Source of the DNA: CAZUNO01 sp964621445 [NCBI: Candidatus Hadarchaeota archaeon]
Lineage (GTDB): Archaea; CAYQAE01; CAYVLA01
DNA: 64,000 nt
Assembly: GCA_964621445.1 (NCBI GenBank)
Contig: CAZUNO010000005.1
Span: 57,338 to 121,337 of the forward strand
Direction: 5' to 3'
The notes under the pieces are model-generated. The model was not told the DNA's origin. It saw only the letters and a list, made by a program, of their open reading frames with translations, and searched no databases. Shown here piece by piece: positions 37,633 to 47,739 of this stretch; the stretch's first letter is position 1; each line of letters begins with the position of its first letter. Made by a program: the position numbers and the translations under genes.

Positions 37633-39207
37633 ATGAAAAAGAGGGCACAGATCGCCAAAGGTCTGATTCTTCTTCTCGTAGGAGGCATAATTGGCTTCTA
37701 CCCGGTCCTAAAGTACGGTCAACCGCGGAGCTCTGAATCTTGGTCCCACCTCGAGAACCTGAAAGCGATCCCGGATCCCTTGAGCGCCCTCAACTTTCCA
37801 AGGATGATCGAGCTCTTTGACTACAAACAACACTACGCAAAGTATCCCCTGTTCTACTTTCTTGCCAAGGCGGTTTCGGTGGATTCTCCGTGGGAGGCAG
37901 CGGTTTTTAGCGCCGTCGTTTTTTCTACCCTCCCCCTTCTTTCCTTCCTGGTCGCTAGAAATCAGCTCGATGACCTGGAATCAATGGTCGTGGGGCTCGT
38001 AATAGCCATAACCCCCGCCTTCGTGTACACCACCAACTTCTTTTCGGGTGGAGAGCCCCTTGCTCTGGCCCTTTTCCTGCTGGGGCTGTACCTTCATCTG
38101 GAACGGCGGTCGCTATTAGCCCTCCCGGTATTCGTCTCGGTGGTATTTCTTCATCCGGTCACCGCGGTTTTCCTTTGGTTGTTCCTGCTGGTTTTCCCGC
38201 TGCTGGATGGGGAACAGGTGGATACCGGGAAAAACCTGATGTTTACAGGGACCTATTCCGCTATATTCCTGGCCTGGGTCATGGCCCAGATCTCATGGGG
38301 GCTCCCCCTCGGTAGCTACGTCACATCCAGCATTTCCCCGAGCATTATGGTTCTCGCCTTCATCTCCATAACCCTGCTTGGAGTCCTACCCCTCCTGCTT
38401 ATGGGCCGGGGACAATCCCGAATTATACCGAAAATAAGGAAGGCTTCCGAGGTTCTGGGCGCGAATTTGCCCAGGATAATCGTCATCATGGAACTCGCTT
38501 TGCTCATAGTTTTCCTTTCTTTCGGCATCCCAGGAACGGAAAAGGAGCTCGAACCGGTTCATTTGGTCTTCTATTCCCCCCTCCTCCTGGCCATCGCTCT
38601 GCCTCTGGCCAACGGTAAACGCGTCCCCCCCTTCACACTGGCGCTAGCCGGGTGCTTCCTATTGCTTCTGGCCTCCGGATTGACGATAACTCCCAGGGGA
38701 GTTCCCGTGTACCGCCTTGCTCCCTACGGGGCTCTTACCCTGGCATTCCTCATCGCTCCTCTTGTCCGTGCGCGGCGCCTCAGGTGGTCGTTACCCATAT
38801 TACTTGCCGGGCTTGCGGCAACCACGTATCCGGGTCCGGAATTCTATTTCGGTTTTGATGAGCAGTACTACCCGGCAGAGATCGATGCAGTGAGCTCTCT
38901 GGAGGAGTTCTCCCTGAACGGAGAAATCCTCACTGATACCAGGATGGAGGACCTAGTGGGTTTCAAAACCGGTAAGCCGGTAACCGCCCATGGTGGGCAG
39001 CCGGTGATAATGGAGGTAAATGACCTGGCTCTCACCACCAGAAATATGATGGTTCATGGGCTTTACCCACCCGGTTCCCAATGGTATCGCCGACCTTTCA
39101 GGCTAGACCTCTCGAAACTTGAATCAGATTCCCTCAGGATCTATGACAATGGTTGGTCAAGAATCAATATTGCCGCCGGGAGCGAGATCCCGTTGAGGGT
39201 TGAATGA
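37633..39207 (+). CDS. Polytopic membrane protein, GT-C glycosyltransferase-like
   Basis: This protein of about 524 residues has about eleven membrane helices. The first external loop after TM1 contains SESWSHLENL and a YKQHYAKYPLFYFLA segment resembling the substrate-side loops of GT-C enzymes. The last 130 residues form a soluble external domain. No clear DxD/DxE pair is visible, so enzyme activity is uncertain. The ATG at 37633 is preferred; an in-frame TTG at 37618 also exists. Its stop overlaps the start of the GT2 gene by four bases (ATGA), so the two probably work in one envelope-glycan step. Confidence 0.7.
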   Translation: MKKRAQIAKGLILLLVGGIIGFYPVLKYGQPRSSESWSHLENLKAIPDPLSALNFPRMIELFDYKQHYAKYPLFYFLAKAVSVDSPWEAAVFSAVVFSTLPLLSFLVARNQLDDLESMVVGLVIAITPAFVYTTNFFSGGEPLALALFLLGLYLHLERRSLLALPVFVSVVFLHPVTAVFLWLFLLVFPLLDGEQVDTGKNLMFTGTYSAIFLAWVMAQISWGLPLGSYVTSSISPSIMVLAFISITLLGVLPLLLMGRGQSRIIPKIRKASEVLGANLPRIIVIMELALLIVFLSFGIPGTEKELEPVHLVFYSPLLLAIALPLANGKRVPPFTLALAGCFLLLLASGLTITPRGVPVYRLAPYGALTLAFLIAPLVRARRLRWSLPILLAGLAATTYPGPEFYFGFDEQYYPAEIDAVSSLEEFSLNGEILTDTRMEDLVGFKTGKPVTAHGGQPVIMEVNDLALTTRNMMVHGLYPPGSQWYRRPFRLDLSKLESDSLRIYDNGWSRINIAAGSEIPLRVE

Positions 39208-40274
39208 TGATCGACCTGGTATTCCAGATCATAAGTTTGTCAGTAGTGATCTTCTATACTGCCATCCTCCTCCTTTCAAGGGAGGGCGGGGGGGAAAGGG
39301 AAGCTGTAAGGGAGGAGGTTAAGGTGTTGGTTCCAACCCACAATGAGGTGGATACCATAGAGGACTGTCTGAGGTCCCTGCTGTCCATGAAAACCAGGAT
39401 ACCGCATTCAATATATGTCCTCGATGATAACTCAACCGACGGGACCCTGGACATAGTATCCGGTTACACCCCCCGGGTATCACTCGTCCGCAGAGATGTT
39501 CGAAAATCCAAGGCAGATGCCCTGAATGAGGCCGTCAGTAACCTGGATGGAGAGCTATTTGCGGTGGTGGATGCCGATTGCACCGTGGCTGAGGACTGGC
39601 TCCCCAATATGGTTCTGGGGTTCGGGGATCCCTCCCTGGGGATCCGGACCGGACCGGTCCTGGTCGGGAATAGGTCCGACTCCCCACTGACCCGTATCCA
39701 GAGCTGCGAAATGGCATTCCTCTGCCACCAGCTCCTAAAGCCGGTGGAAAAGGTGGGGATGCTGTATTCAATTAACGGAAATAATTTCGCCTTTACTAGA
39801 ACCTGCTGGGAGAAGGTTGGGGGTTTCGACACCTCAAAACTGACCGAGGATACCGATTTCGCGGTCCGCACCCGTCTTGCCGGTATGGATATAGAGGTAG
39901 CCAACGCCAAGGTGTTCACAAATGCCCCTAGCCGTCTGGGGAACCTGCTCAGGCAGAGGAGACGATGGTACATAGGATGGTACCAGGACCTGTCCACCAT
40001 TAGCCTACTGGGAGGTGCCCTGTTCATACTGCTTTTCTACTACGCGTTCATATTCTTCCTGGTAGCCTCTTCGCCTCTCTCCCTAACCTGCTTCCTGGCT
40101 TATTACCTTCAGCTGGCATTCACCTATAGAAGGTCCTACCGGTCGACCAGCCTGGTCAATCCTCTCCTCTTTATCGTATCTGCCCCCATAATCACCACCA
40201 CAACCATACTTATGGCCCTTCCCAGCGTGATTAGGGGCAAAGGCCAGATAGATCTAAAGGATCACTGGCAATAG
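39204..40274 (+). CDS. Membrane glycosyltransferase, family 2 (processive type)
   Basis: This 356-residue GT2 enzyme has one N-terminal membrane helix. The catalytic GT-A domain shows VLDDNSTDGT (residues about 73), VVDADC (about 118), LTEDTDFAVR (about 217) and QRRRW (about 251), the D,D,D,QxxRW set of processive synthases. Two or three C-terminal helices follow. It transfers sugars from nucleotide or lipid donors, probably to an envelope polymer or lipid. It is coupled to the upstream membrane protein. Confidence 0.88.
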   Translation: MMIDLVFQIISLSVVIFYTAILLLSREGGGEREAVREEVKVLVPTHNEVDTIEDCLRSLLSMKTRIPHSIYVLDDNSTDGTLDIVSGYTPRVSLVRRDVRKSKADALNEAVSNLDGELFAVVDADCTVAEDWLPNMVLGFGDPSLGIRTGPVLVGNRSDSPLTRIQSCEMAFLCHQLLKPVEKVGMLYSINGNNFAFTRTCWEKVGGFDTSKLTEDTDFAVRTRLAGMDIEVANAKVFTNAPSRLGNLLRQRRRWYIGWYQDLSTISLLGGALFILLFYYAFIFFLVASSPLSLTCFLAYYLQLAFTYRRSYRSTSLVNPLLFIVSAPIITTTTILMALPSVIRGKGQIDLKDHWQ

Positions 40275-40350
40275 ACCCCCTGCCTTATTGAAATCCCCTG
40301 TCAAATTAAAGGCTCATCGGCGTTACATATTTAATTCATTTCACAAGTAA

Positions 40351-40358
40351 TAATATAC
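40351..40358 (+). promoter_or_regulatory. TATA-like element for the KH protein / top6B operon
   Basis: TAATATAC lies 56 bases before the ATG at 40414, with a second AT-rich candidate (ACATATTTAA) at 40325-40334. Either could drive the KH protein and top6B genes. Confidence 0.35.
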
Positions 40359-40413
40359 AGTATAGAGGCCTTAATCCCCCCTCTATTTCCCCTCCGCGAA
40401 GAGGTCGATTACC

Positions 40414-40968
40414 ATGGAATACGTAAAGATCCCCCTAGATAGGGTAGCGGTTTTGATCGGTAAGGACGGTTCTATAAAGAGGGAACTAGAAAAATCCACC
40501 GGCACGGAGATTGACCTGGACAGTAAATCCGGGAAGGCGGTGGTGACCAAGGTGGAGGAGACGGAGGACCCCCTGGCATCCTGGGTCGCACGGGACATAA
40601 TAAAGGCCATAGGCCGCGGTTTCTCTCCGGAAAAGGCCTGGCGTCTCTTACGGGAGAACCAGATGCTCAGGGTGATCAACCTCAGGTCCAGGATTGGAAA
40701 ATCTCCCAAGGCCCTTCATAGACACAAGTCCAGACTTATAGGTAGGAATGGAAGGACCAGGGAGATAATGGAAAACACGACCCGGACCGACATCTGCGTG
40801 AAGGGAAAGACGGTGGCGGTGATAGGTGACGAGGTCCAGGTTTCCTACGCTCAGGAGGCGATATCAATGATCCTCAGGGGCGTGCCCCACAAATTCGTAT
40901 ACAGATTCCTGGAAAGGAAGAGCCGGGAGCTAAAGGACAGGGAAACCGAGATCTGGCGCGAAGCATAA
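40414..40968 (+). CDS. Pno1/Dim2-like KH-domain RNA-binding protein
   Basis: This 184-residue protein has two KH domains. The first has the GxxG loop in LIGKDGSIKREL (about residues 14-25), the second in LIGRNGRTREIME (about 108-120). The layout and the C-terminal GVPHKFVYRFLE match archaeal Pno1/Dim2, which helps small-subunit rRNA maturation with Rio kinases. It is 15 bases ahead of top6B, as in many euryarchaea. No Rio kinase gene lies in front of it here. Confidence 0.9.
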   Translation: MEYVKIPLDRVAVLIGKDGSIKRELEKSTGTEIDLDSKSGKAVVTKVEETEDPLASWVARDIIKAIGRGFSPEKAWRLLRENQMLRVINLRSRIGKSPKALHRHKSRLIGRNGRTREIMENTTRTDICVKGKTVAVIGDEVQVSYAQEAISMILRGVPHKFVYRFLERKSRELKDRETEIWREA

Positions 40969-40983
40969 CCAGGTTGATAGTAA

Positions 40984-42711
40984 ATGGCATTAACGAAGGC
41001 AGAACAGGAGCAGTTGAGTGATCAATTCACCCATGCAGATGAGATATTCAAGGATTTTAAGTCCCTCAGCTTATCCGAATTCTTCCGAAAGAATCCGGCC
41101 ATGCTGGGACTGACCGGAAAGATCAAGTCGTTCTCCATGATAGTGCACGAGGGTGTGACAAATTCCCTCGACGCCGCTGAAGAGGCCGGGGTTCTACCGG
41201 ACATCTACGTCTACATCGACCAGATGGATGAGGATTATCACTATAAGCTGACCATAGAGGACAATGGCTCGGGGATACCGGAGGACTTCATAACCGACGT
41301 GTTCGGCAAGATGCTGGCCGGAACAAAGCACAAGTTTGTGCAAAGGAGGGGTCAGCAGGGCATAGGCATTTCCGGGGCAACCATGTTCGCCCAGATGACC
41401 AGCGGGAAGCCCATACATATCTACACCAGCACCGGCGATGAGATAATCAGCGGTGACCTCAAGATAGACGTGAAGAAAAACAAGGGCCAGCTTTTCGATA
41501 AGGAGAAATACGAGAATGACGAATTCAGGGGGACCAGGATAGAGTTCAACCTCAAGAACGTGCTCTTCAACAAGGGGAAACAGGCCCCCCTAGGGTACCT
41601 GAAGATGTCGGCGATTGCAAATCCCCATGCCAATATCACCTTCATTTCCCCCGACGGCGAGGTATATCGATGGCAGAGGAGCTCGGAAAAGCTACCAACA
41701 AAGCCCAAGGAGATAAGGCCCCATCCCTATGGAATAGGTGCTGACGATCTTCTGAACCTGGCCAAGGGGGCCGAAAACCGTACCATCTCGGGGATGCTTT
41801 CCGACTGCCTGTGCAGGGTTTCATCATCGAGGTTAAAGCGTATTCAGAAGGCACTGGCCTTTGCGGCACTATTGAAGAGATACGACAATTACGTAACCCA
41901 GAACCTCAGATCCAAGATAACTGAAGCCAAGAACCTCAAGGCCAGGATCAAGATAGTGGGAAAGATTCTCTCGCGAAACAGCCTAAAATGGAAAAAGGCG
42001 CTGAAAAGCGAGGAGAAAAAGGCCGGTAAACTGCTGGGAAAAAGGCCATCATCCCTGAGATTCGAGGAGGCCGAGGAAATCGTCAACGCCTTCCGCTATG
42101 TGAAGTTCATGTCACCTCCCACCTCTGGCCTCTCCCCCATAGGGAAGGAGAACATAATGAAGGGCATGAACCAGATTCTAAGGCCCGAATTCGTATATGC
42201 CACCACCCGGAAGCCAACCACCTACCGCGGGGGCATACCTTTCATAGTTGAGGTGGGAATGGCCTACGGCGGGTACTGTCCCCCCGGCATCGACGTCTAC
42301 CGTTTCGCTAACCGCGCGCCTCTGATGTTCGACGCCGGTGGATGCGTGATAACCGAGGCCGCCAAGAGCATTGACTGGAAACGCTACGGGGTAAAGGACG
42401 ATGAGAAGGCCCCGCTGGCCATCTTCGTCAACATCGTTTCCACCTTCGTTCCATACACCTCCACAGGAAAGCAGGCCGTGGCCAGAGAGGCAGAGGTGCT
42501 AGATGAGATTCGCATGGGCATAATGAGCGTGGCCCGGAACCTGAAGAGACACCTCACCCACAAGAGGAGGATCTTTGAACGGGCATCTCGCAGAAGCTCA
42601 CTGCTAAGGTACATTGACGAGACCTCAGAGGCCATAGCCAGGCTATCCGAAGAGGACCAATCGGAGATTAAGGAGAATCTGCAGAAACTGGTCGACGATA
42701 AATTCACCTAG
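40984..42711 (+). CDS. top6B: DNA topoisomerase VI subunit B
   Basis: This 575-residue GHKL ATPase is one half of the type IIB topoisomerase. The ATP site is visible as [15 protein letters not shown] (about residues 56-70), [12 protein letters not shown] (about 92-103) and [15 protein letters not shown] (about 122-136). A helix-two-turn-helix and a transducer domain follow, with the conserved lysine region near [13 protein letters not shown]. The partner top6A does not follow; the gene ends tail to tail with thrS, sharing the bases CTAG. The A subunit must be elsewhere if the enzyme is functional. Confidence 0.96.
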   Translation: MALTKAEQEQLSDQFTHADEIFKDFKSLSLSEFFRKNPAMLGLTGKIKSFSMIVHEGVTNSLDAAEEAGVLPDIYVYIDQMDEDYHYKLTIEDNGSGIPEDFITDVFGKMLAGTKHKFVQRRGQQGIGISGATMFAQMTSGKPIHIYTSTGDEIISGDLKIDVKKNKGQLFDKEKYENDEFRGTRIEFNLKNVLFNKGKQAPLGYLKMSAIANPHANITFISPDGEVYRWQRSSEKLPTKPKEIRPHPYGIGADDLLNLAKGAENRTISGMLSDCLCRVSSSRLKRIQKALAFAALLKRYDNYVTQNLRSKITEAKNLKARIKIVGKILSRNSLKWKKALKSEEKKAGKLLGKRPSSLRFEEAEEIVNAFRYVKFMSPPTSGLSPIGKENIMKGMNQILRPEFVYATTRKPTTYRGGIPFIVEVGMAYGGYCPPGIDVYRFANRAPLMFDAGGCVITEAAKSIDWKRYGVKDDEKAPLAIFVNIVSTFVPYTSTGKQAVAREAEVLDEIRMGIMSVARNLKRHLTHKRRIFERASRRSSLLRYIDETSEAIARLSEEDQSEIKENLQKLVDDKFT

Positions 42712-44561
42712 CCCCTGAAAACGGGTCTCCTGGAGAGGAGCCTGGGGAGGGGCAGCGATCTTTTTGGAAAACCCTCCACCTCAGCGGATATCCTTGACAC
42801 CAATTTCTCCAGGGACATATCCTCGATCTCCCCGGAGTTTCTAACCCTAACCGGCAACAAGCCGGAACTCCGCTCATCGTCGCCAACCACCACTATGTAG
42901 GGTACCCATTCCCGCTCGGCGTCCCTCACCTTTCTGCCCACGGACTGAGATCTGTCGTCGATGTCCACCCTGATCTTACTGGACTCCACCCGTTCCGCAA
43001 GCTTTTCCGCGAAACCAAGGTGGTCATCACTTACCGGACATATCCTAAGCTGGGTGGGAGAGAGCCAGAGAGGGAGGGATGCCGTCCTTCCATTCTTCTG
43101 GTCGAGATGTGCCTTTTCCAGAAGGGCGTAGACGGTCCTGTCTATCCCACCGCTTATGCTGGCATGCAACATAAGGGGAAATCTTTCCTCGCCCTCGCTA
43201 TCCACGTACTTAATGTCGAATCTCTTGGTGTTCTCGGTATCTATCTGGACCGTGGATAGGGCGGAGGCCTTGTCCAGGGCATCGATAAAGTTAAACTCGA
43301 ACTTCATTACGAAATAGAAACTCCTCTCGTCCCACATCTCTATGAGCACCGGCTTGTCCACCATACTGGCCAGCTTATTAGGCAGATCCCGATTTTCATC
43401 GAAGAAGTCGCGAACGAACCTTATTCCCACCTGATAATCTATGCCCAGGTCCCTCATCCAGCCCATGCACAGCTGGTACTGTTTCACGAACTCCTCTATG
43501 GCCTGATCCATATCCTGGGCCAGGGTATGCATATCAGGCATGGTAAAAGCCCTGAGCCTTCTAAGACCCACGACCTCCCCCCGCTGCTCCCGCCTGAAGC
43601 TGTAATGTGTTAGCTCATATAATCTAAGGGGCAGATTTCTATAGGAGATGGACATGTCGTGCTTCATCAAATACTGGCCGAAGCAGGCCGCAAACCTAAG
43701 GAAAAGATTCCTTCGGTCGGACTCGAGGGTGTACTGCCTGGCCGGGAACCGGTCTATATAGGCCTTAAGATTGGGGTGGGACCTATCGTACATTATGGGT
43801 GTTTCAACCTCCATGCCCCCATTTGCGCGGGCTATGTCGGTGACGTGCTCCTCAAGGAGCCTCTTTACCAGGGCGCCTTTTGGATACCACCTCAAATTGC
43901 CAATATCGCTCCCTGGTTCGTAATCGGCCAATTCAAGCCTCTGCATGAGCTTAACGTGGGGGGGAACCTTATCAACGGCCCTGGCCTTGGTCCTTTCGTA
44001 CTGAAGAAACTTCTGCAGGTCGGGATATTCCTCGAAATCGAAGTTACCGGGTTCCACGAGATCGCCCTCGGGGGTCAGTATGTACCACGAGGACTCTATC
44101 TTTTCCTCCCTTTCAAGGGCCTGTGAATCGCGCTGGCCGCCCTCCAACTTGATATCTCGGCTCAGCTCGGAAAGCGGATGTCCCTTGCAGCTTATTTCGA
44201 AGGCCTTATAATAACCAAATGGGGCCCTCCTCACCTCAAGACCGGAGTCAAGCTCCGATTCCAGGCCCCTCAAAACCTCCACCGCGGTTTCAGGAGAGGA
44301 TAGTTGCGATGAAAGATGTGCATAGGGGTAAATCAGGACTTTCTCGACCCCGACCTGCCCCGCCACGTCCTGTATCTCCCCGGCCGCTCTTTGAACCACC
44401 TGCTGGGGATCATCCTCATCCGGAGATTCAACAGCGGTGAAAACCACGAGGACTTCATCCATCTTATCGCCGGTGAAATCTTCCGGCAGATCCTCGGCGT
44501 GTCTCGTCTTCTTCTTAATGTCGTATTGCATGGAGTCGGCATGGATGAGAAGCATTCTCAT
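42708..44561 (-). CDS. thrS: Threonyl-tRNA synthetase (archaeal type)
   Basis: This 617-residue class II synthetase charges tRNA-Thr. The N-terminal 140 residues (MRMLLIHADSMQYDIKKKT) are the archaeal editing domain related to D-aminoacyl-tRNA deacylase, which removes serine. The catalytic core contains the zinc-site segment RFAACFGQY (about residue 290) and motif 2 HYSFRREQRGEVVGLRRLR (about 315-333). The C-terminal anticodon-binding domain begins near 500 (RICPVSDDHLGFAEKLAERV). The full length is present. Confidence 0.96.
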   Translation of the reverse strand: MRMLLIHADSMQYDIKKKTRHAEDLPEDFTGDKMDEVLVVFTAVESPDEDDPQQVVQRAAGEIQDVAGQVGVEKVLIYPYAHLSSQLSSPETAVEVLRGLESELDSGLEVRRAPFGYYKAFEISCKGHPLSELSRDIKLEGGQRDSQALEREEKIESSWYILTPEGDLVEPGNFDFEEYPDLQKFLQYERTKARAVDKVPPHVKLMQRLELADYEPGSDIGNLRWYPKGALVKRLLEEHVTDIARANGGMEVETPIMYDRSHPNLKAYIDRFPARQYTLESDRRNLFLRFAACFGQYLMKHDMSISYRNLPLRLYELTHYSFRREQRGEVVGLRRLRAFTMPDMHTLAQDMDQAIEEFVKQYQLCMGWMRDLGIDYQVGIRFVRDFFDENRDLPNKLASMVDKPVLIEMWDERSFYFVMKFEFNFIDALDKASALSTVQIDTENTKRFDIKYVDSEGEERFPLMLHASISGGIDRTVYALLEKAHLDQKNGRTASLPLWLSPTQLRICPVSDDHLGFAEKLAERVESSKIRVDIDDRSQSVGRKVRDAEREWVPYIVVVGDDERSSGLLPVRVRNSGEIEDMSLEKLVSRISAEVEGFPKRSLPLPRLLSRRPVFRG

Positions 44562-44615
44562 GGTCGGCCACTACCATGCAACGACCTGAATAAGAGCTAA
44601 TAAATGGTGCCGGAG

Positions 44616-47600
44616 CTAAATGAAGTCCCCAAGGCTCATCTGAGGGGCTTCCCGGGTCTCAATCGAATTGAAATTGGCCCTTATCATTGAAACCTGCAGA
44701 TTTGATTCCCCTCGGTCCATCTCCAGCGGCGAGGTTTCAACCAGATCCAATAGGGACGCAACATCGACCTCGATGGAACAGGGCACTACCTGACCCGAGC
44801 AGTCGCAGGTACCGCTGAGGGGAATTCTCCTATAGGTTTTCCCACACTTACCACACACGAACTCCCTGGTGCCTCCCCTCATGGCCGCAGTTTTGGCCAG
44901 CTCCGTTACCTCCAGGACCACGCTCCTGCAGATCTCCACCTCCAGATCCTGCCCGCAGTCCGGACAGCTGAAGTCCCTAAGATCCATGATGGTAAATGAT
45001 CGACCACAGCTCCCGCATACGTACTCCTCTAGTTCGTGCCCTAGAACGGGGTAGCTCTTGAGTTTCGGTTTTGGCTTTGGTTTGGGTTTTGGCTCCTTCT
45101 TGGACTTCCCTCCTCCTAGGGCATCCAGCAGGGTAAGCTGGGAGGAATCGGCGACTAGCTCATCGATGTCAAGCTCGAGAGCATCGAATATTCTACGAAC
45201 CGGGGGAAGTATCTGTCGCCTTATGTAATACTCGTGATCCAGGTTTATATCATGCTCTCGTACGTAGGTCGGGTCCTCTGACCTCTCAACCAGCAGGCCA
45301 TTCCCATGGGTTATCACAAAGGGAACTCTACTGCCCACCTCGGGAGCACTGGCTGGATCCCTTCTTCTCATCCTCTCACAGAGCTCCGCATGAGGCTGTC
45401 TTCCCTTGTATTCGCTGGGGCTCTTGCTCAGGGTTCTGGTTTGGATAAGCTTTTCCAGGGGTATTCTGTCCTCCCTGAGATCCTCGATAAGAGATTTCAT
45501 GTACTTCGATGCTTCCTCAATTTCACCCTTTCTGAGCAGGAGGTCAAGGACCTTCTTCATGGCCTCGGTGGCCTGGTTGCACCACTCTCTTCGAACCGTT
45601 TCCAGGCCCTTGACCTTCATGGGCGGTTCCTTGCCCTCCATGAACAGGGCGTACCTCTTCTTGGTAACGAATAATGCCCTCTGTGAAAAGGCCTCGTATT
45701 GCAGCTCCATGGGCTCAGGTAACGAGTCGCTGAGGATCTCCCCCATACGAGCTCCAAGGGAGGCCGCATCCTCTACAGGAATCCCTTTCCTATCAGTACC
45801 GACCGGGTTCATCTTAACGAAAACGCTGTCGGTGTCCCCGTAAACAACCTCCAGCTCCACCTCGGTCAGGCCCTCCCTATCCTCCACCTCATCTTCCAGG
45901 AAGGCCTTTCCATTTCCCAGGTATGCTCTCATCAATTCGGACTCGATGATCCTCTTAGTCTCGGTAATGGTCTCCCTACCGGTTCTGGTAACGGTGTTTG
46001 CTATGGTCAGCTCGTACATGCGAGACCGAATGTATCCAAAATAACCGTAGAAGCTGTTGAGGAGTATCTTTACAGCCAGCTGTGTCATGTCCAGGATCCT
46101 GTACTGGTCCCCCTTTTCGACCTTCTTGAGCTCCCCCTTTAGGAGGAGTCTCTTTTCCAGGAGCTCCTCCAGGATCCTGGGCACGATACCCTTGTACTTG
46201 TCCTTACTTACGAACTTCCCCTTATCCAAGGTCGAGAAGCAAATATTATTTGCGATCATGATCGTTGGATACAGGGATTTGTAATCCATCACGATTACGT
46301 TCTCCTGGAGGCCGCTCCTGGGCTCCAGAACATGACCTCCCTTCAGCCCCTCTTCCTTTCTAACCCGACGCCTCTTGGCGGTCTCCTCATCATCGGGCTT
46401 ACAGGGCATGACCCTCTCGTAACGACCAAGCTCTCTCAGGAGTAGATTATCAATCATGATGGACTGACCAGCCTCCACCAGGTCCTGCAAAAGGGTTCCG
46501 CTCACCTGGGCCAAGGCCACATGCTTGTCAAGAAGTCCCTTGGATAGGAGTATATCCAGGGGCAATATCGCGTCCTTTCTGGAATATCTAACCAGCTTTT
46601 CAAGCCCTTTGCCCTGGCTCTTCCAAAGGGTCGGTATCTCGGTATGGTGGACATCGACCTTGTCCTGACCCAGAATCTCCTTTGAAACCGCTCCCAGCCC
46701 GTAGCGCTTGAATGCGAAATCGCTCCTGACCAGGGGGAGAACATCCACAACCACCCGTCCGGTTATGCTGATGCTGGTCCTGTTCCCGAAACTACGATAA
46801 TAGCTATTCTTATCCGCCCTTCCCATCTTGGGTTTCACGCCCAGCTGCCTCATGCGGTCGATTATATAGGGAAAGTCGAACTGATTGGAGTTGTAGCCCA
46901 GGAGAACATCGGGGTCAAATCTCCTGAGTATATCAAGGAACCTCCCCAACATTTCCTCCTCGTTTTCAAAACCCTGAGCGCCGTCAATTGATACCGGGCG
47001 GCTGACCAGCACTAGATCCTCTCTGCCCTCAAAAGAGGGGTTGAAGGCCAGGCTGATCATGATGATGGGGTCCATCTCGGGCTTTGGCATCCCATCGCCG
47101 CTCTCGGCCAGGCACTCTATATCCAGGCAGAGGTACCTTAGGTCCGGGTGCTCCTCTATATCGCTGGAACCAAGGTTATTTGATATGGTCTCCAACTTGA
47201 TTTTGGTGTTGACCGTCTTAGTTCTAGTGGGGCGGTAGTTCTCAACCCGTATCCAGCTATTGGGCTTGAGGCCGGTGTCTATTAGAAACCTATTCTTGAA
47301 CAGGATGTCGGCCTCGTATATGGTTCCGTACTCCTTTACGGACTCCCTGAGATCCCTCACATTCTTGGGCTCCTGGGCCACGATGAGAAGCATCTGCTTC
47401 TTCTGCTTCTGGTATCCGAAAGGAGTGTACCTCTCCACGATCCTAACATCATTTATCTTCTTGAATCTCTGCTTGAGCTCCTCGCTCAGGGCCCCCAGCG
47501 AATCCCGGGAGTCCAGGCCGGGGTTTAAATAGAAATAGGGCTTGAAACCCCTGACGAAGACCGTGGTGCTCCGGTCGCTTTCATCCTTGCAGAATAGACG

Positions 47601-47672
47601 AATCACCGGGTCTCCGCTGCTTTCATATGAATAATCGGCCCCAAGCAGATAAAGGGGAATGGCATTAGTCAT
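44616..47672 (-). CDS. polB: Family B DNA polymerase with C-terminal zinc ribbons
   Basis: This 1018-residue replicative or repair polymerase has an intact 3'-5' exonuclease (Exo I LCLDIECL at about 187, Exo II LGYNSNQFDFPYI at about 259) and intact polymerase motifs (A: DYKSLYPTIM at about 466; B: KILLNSFYGYFGY at about 544; C: VYGDTDSVFV at about 618). No intein interrupts them. After the thumb comes a Lys-Pro linker, two Cys4-type zinc ribbons (CGSCG ... CPDCG and CGKCG ... CDC), and a final QMSLGDFI, which fits a PCNA-interacting peptide. The last two elements are not standard for short archaeal PolB proteins. Confidence 0.95.
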   Translation of the reverse strand: MTNAIPLYLLGADYSYESSGDPVIRLFCKDESDRSTTVFVRGFKPYFYLNPGLDSRDSLGALSEELKQRFKKINDVRIVERYTPFGYQKQKKQMLLIVAQEPKNVRDLRESVKEYGTIYEADILFKNRFLIDTGLKPNSWIRVENYRPTRTKTVNTKIKLETISNNLGSSDIEEHPDLRYLCLDIECLAESGDGMPKPEMDPIIMISLAFNPSFEGREDLVLVSRPVSIDGAQGFENEEEMLGRFLDILRRFDPDVLLGYNSNQFDFPYIIDRMRQLGVKPKMGRADKNSYYRSFGNRTSISITGRVVVDVLPLVRSDFAFKRYGLGAVSKEILGQDKVDVHHTEIPTLWKSQGKGLEKLVRYSRKDAILPLDILLSKGLLDKHVALAQVSGTLLQDLVEAGQSIMIDNLLLRELGRYERVMPCKPDDEETAKRRRVRKEEGLKGGHVLEPRSGLQENVIVMDYKSLYPTIMIANNICFSTLDKGKFVSKDKYKGIVPRILEELLEKRLLLKGELKKVEKGDQYRILDMTQLAVKILLNSFYGYFGYIRSRMYELTIANTVTRTGRETITETKRIIESELMRAYLGNGKAFLEDEVEDREGLTEVELEVVYGDTDSVFVKMNPVGTDRKGIPVEDAASLGARMGEILSDSLPEPMELQYEAFSQRALFVTKKRYALFMEGKEPPMKVKGLETVRREWCNQATEAMKKVLDLLLRKGEIEEASKYMKSLIEDLREDRIPLEKLIQTRTLSKSPSEYKGRQPHAELCERMRRRDPASAPEVGSRVPFVITHGNGLLVERSEDPTYVREHDINLDHEYYIRRQILPPVRRIFDALELDIDELVADSSQLTLLDALGGGKSKKEPKPKPKPKPKLKSYPVLGHELEEYVCGSCGRSFTIMDLRDFSCPDCGQDLEVEICRSVVLEVTELAKTAAMRGGTREFVCGKCGKTYRRIPLSGTCDCSGQVVPCSIEVDVASLLDLVETSPLEMDRGESNLQVSMIRANFNSIETREAPQMSLGDFI

Positions 47673-47739
47673 CTAGATTCCTCTAAACAAAAGGGGAATA
47701 AAGATTCTTTTACCTATAGTATGGGGCAAGGAAGAAGGG

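Noticed and set aside
44616-47672. Intein in the DNA polymerase
   Set aside because: Motifs A, B and C follow at normal spacing and no splicing blocks are seen.
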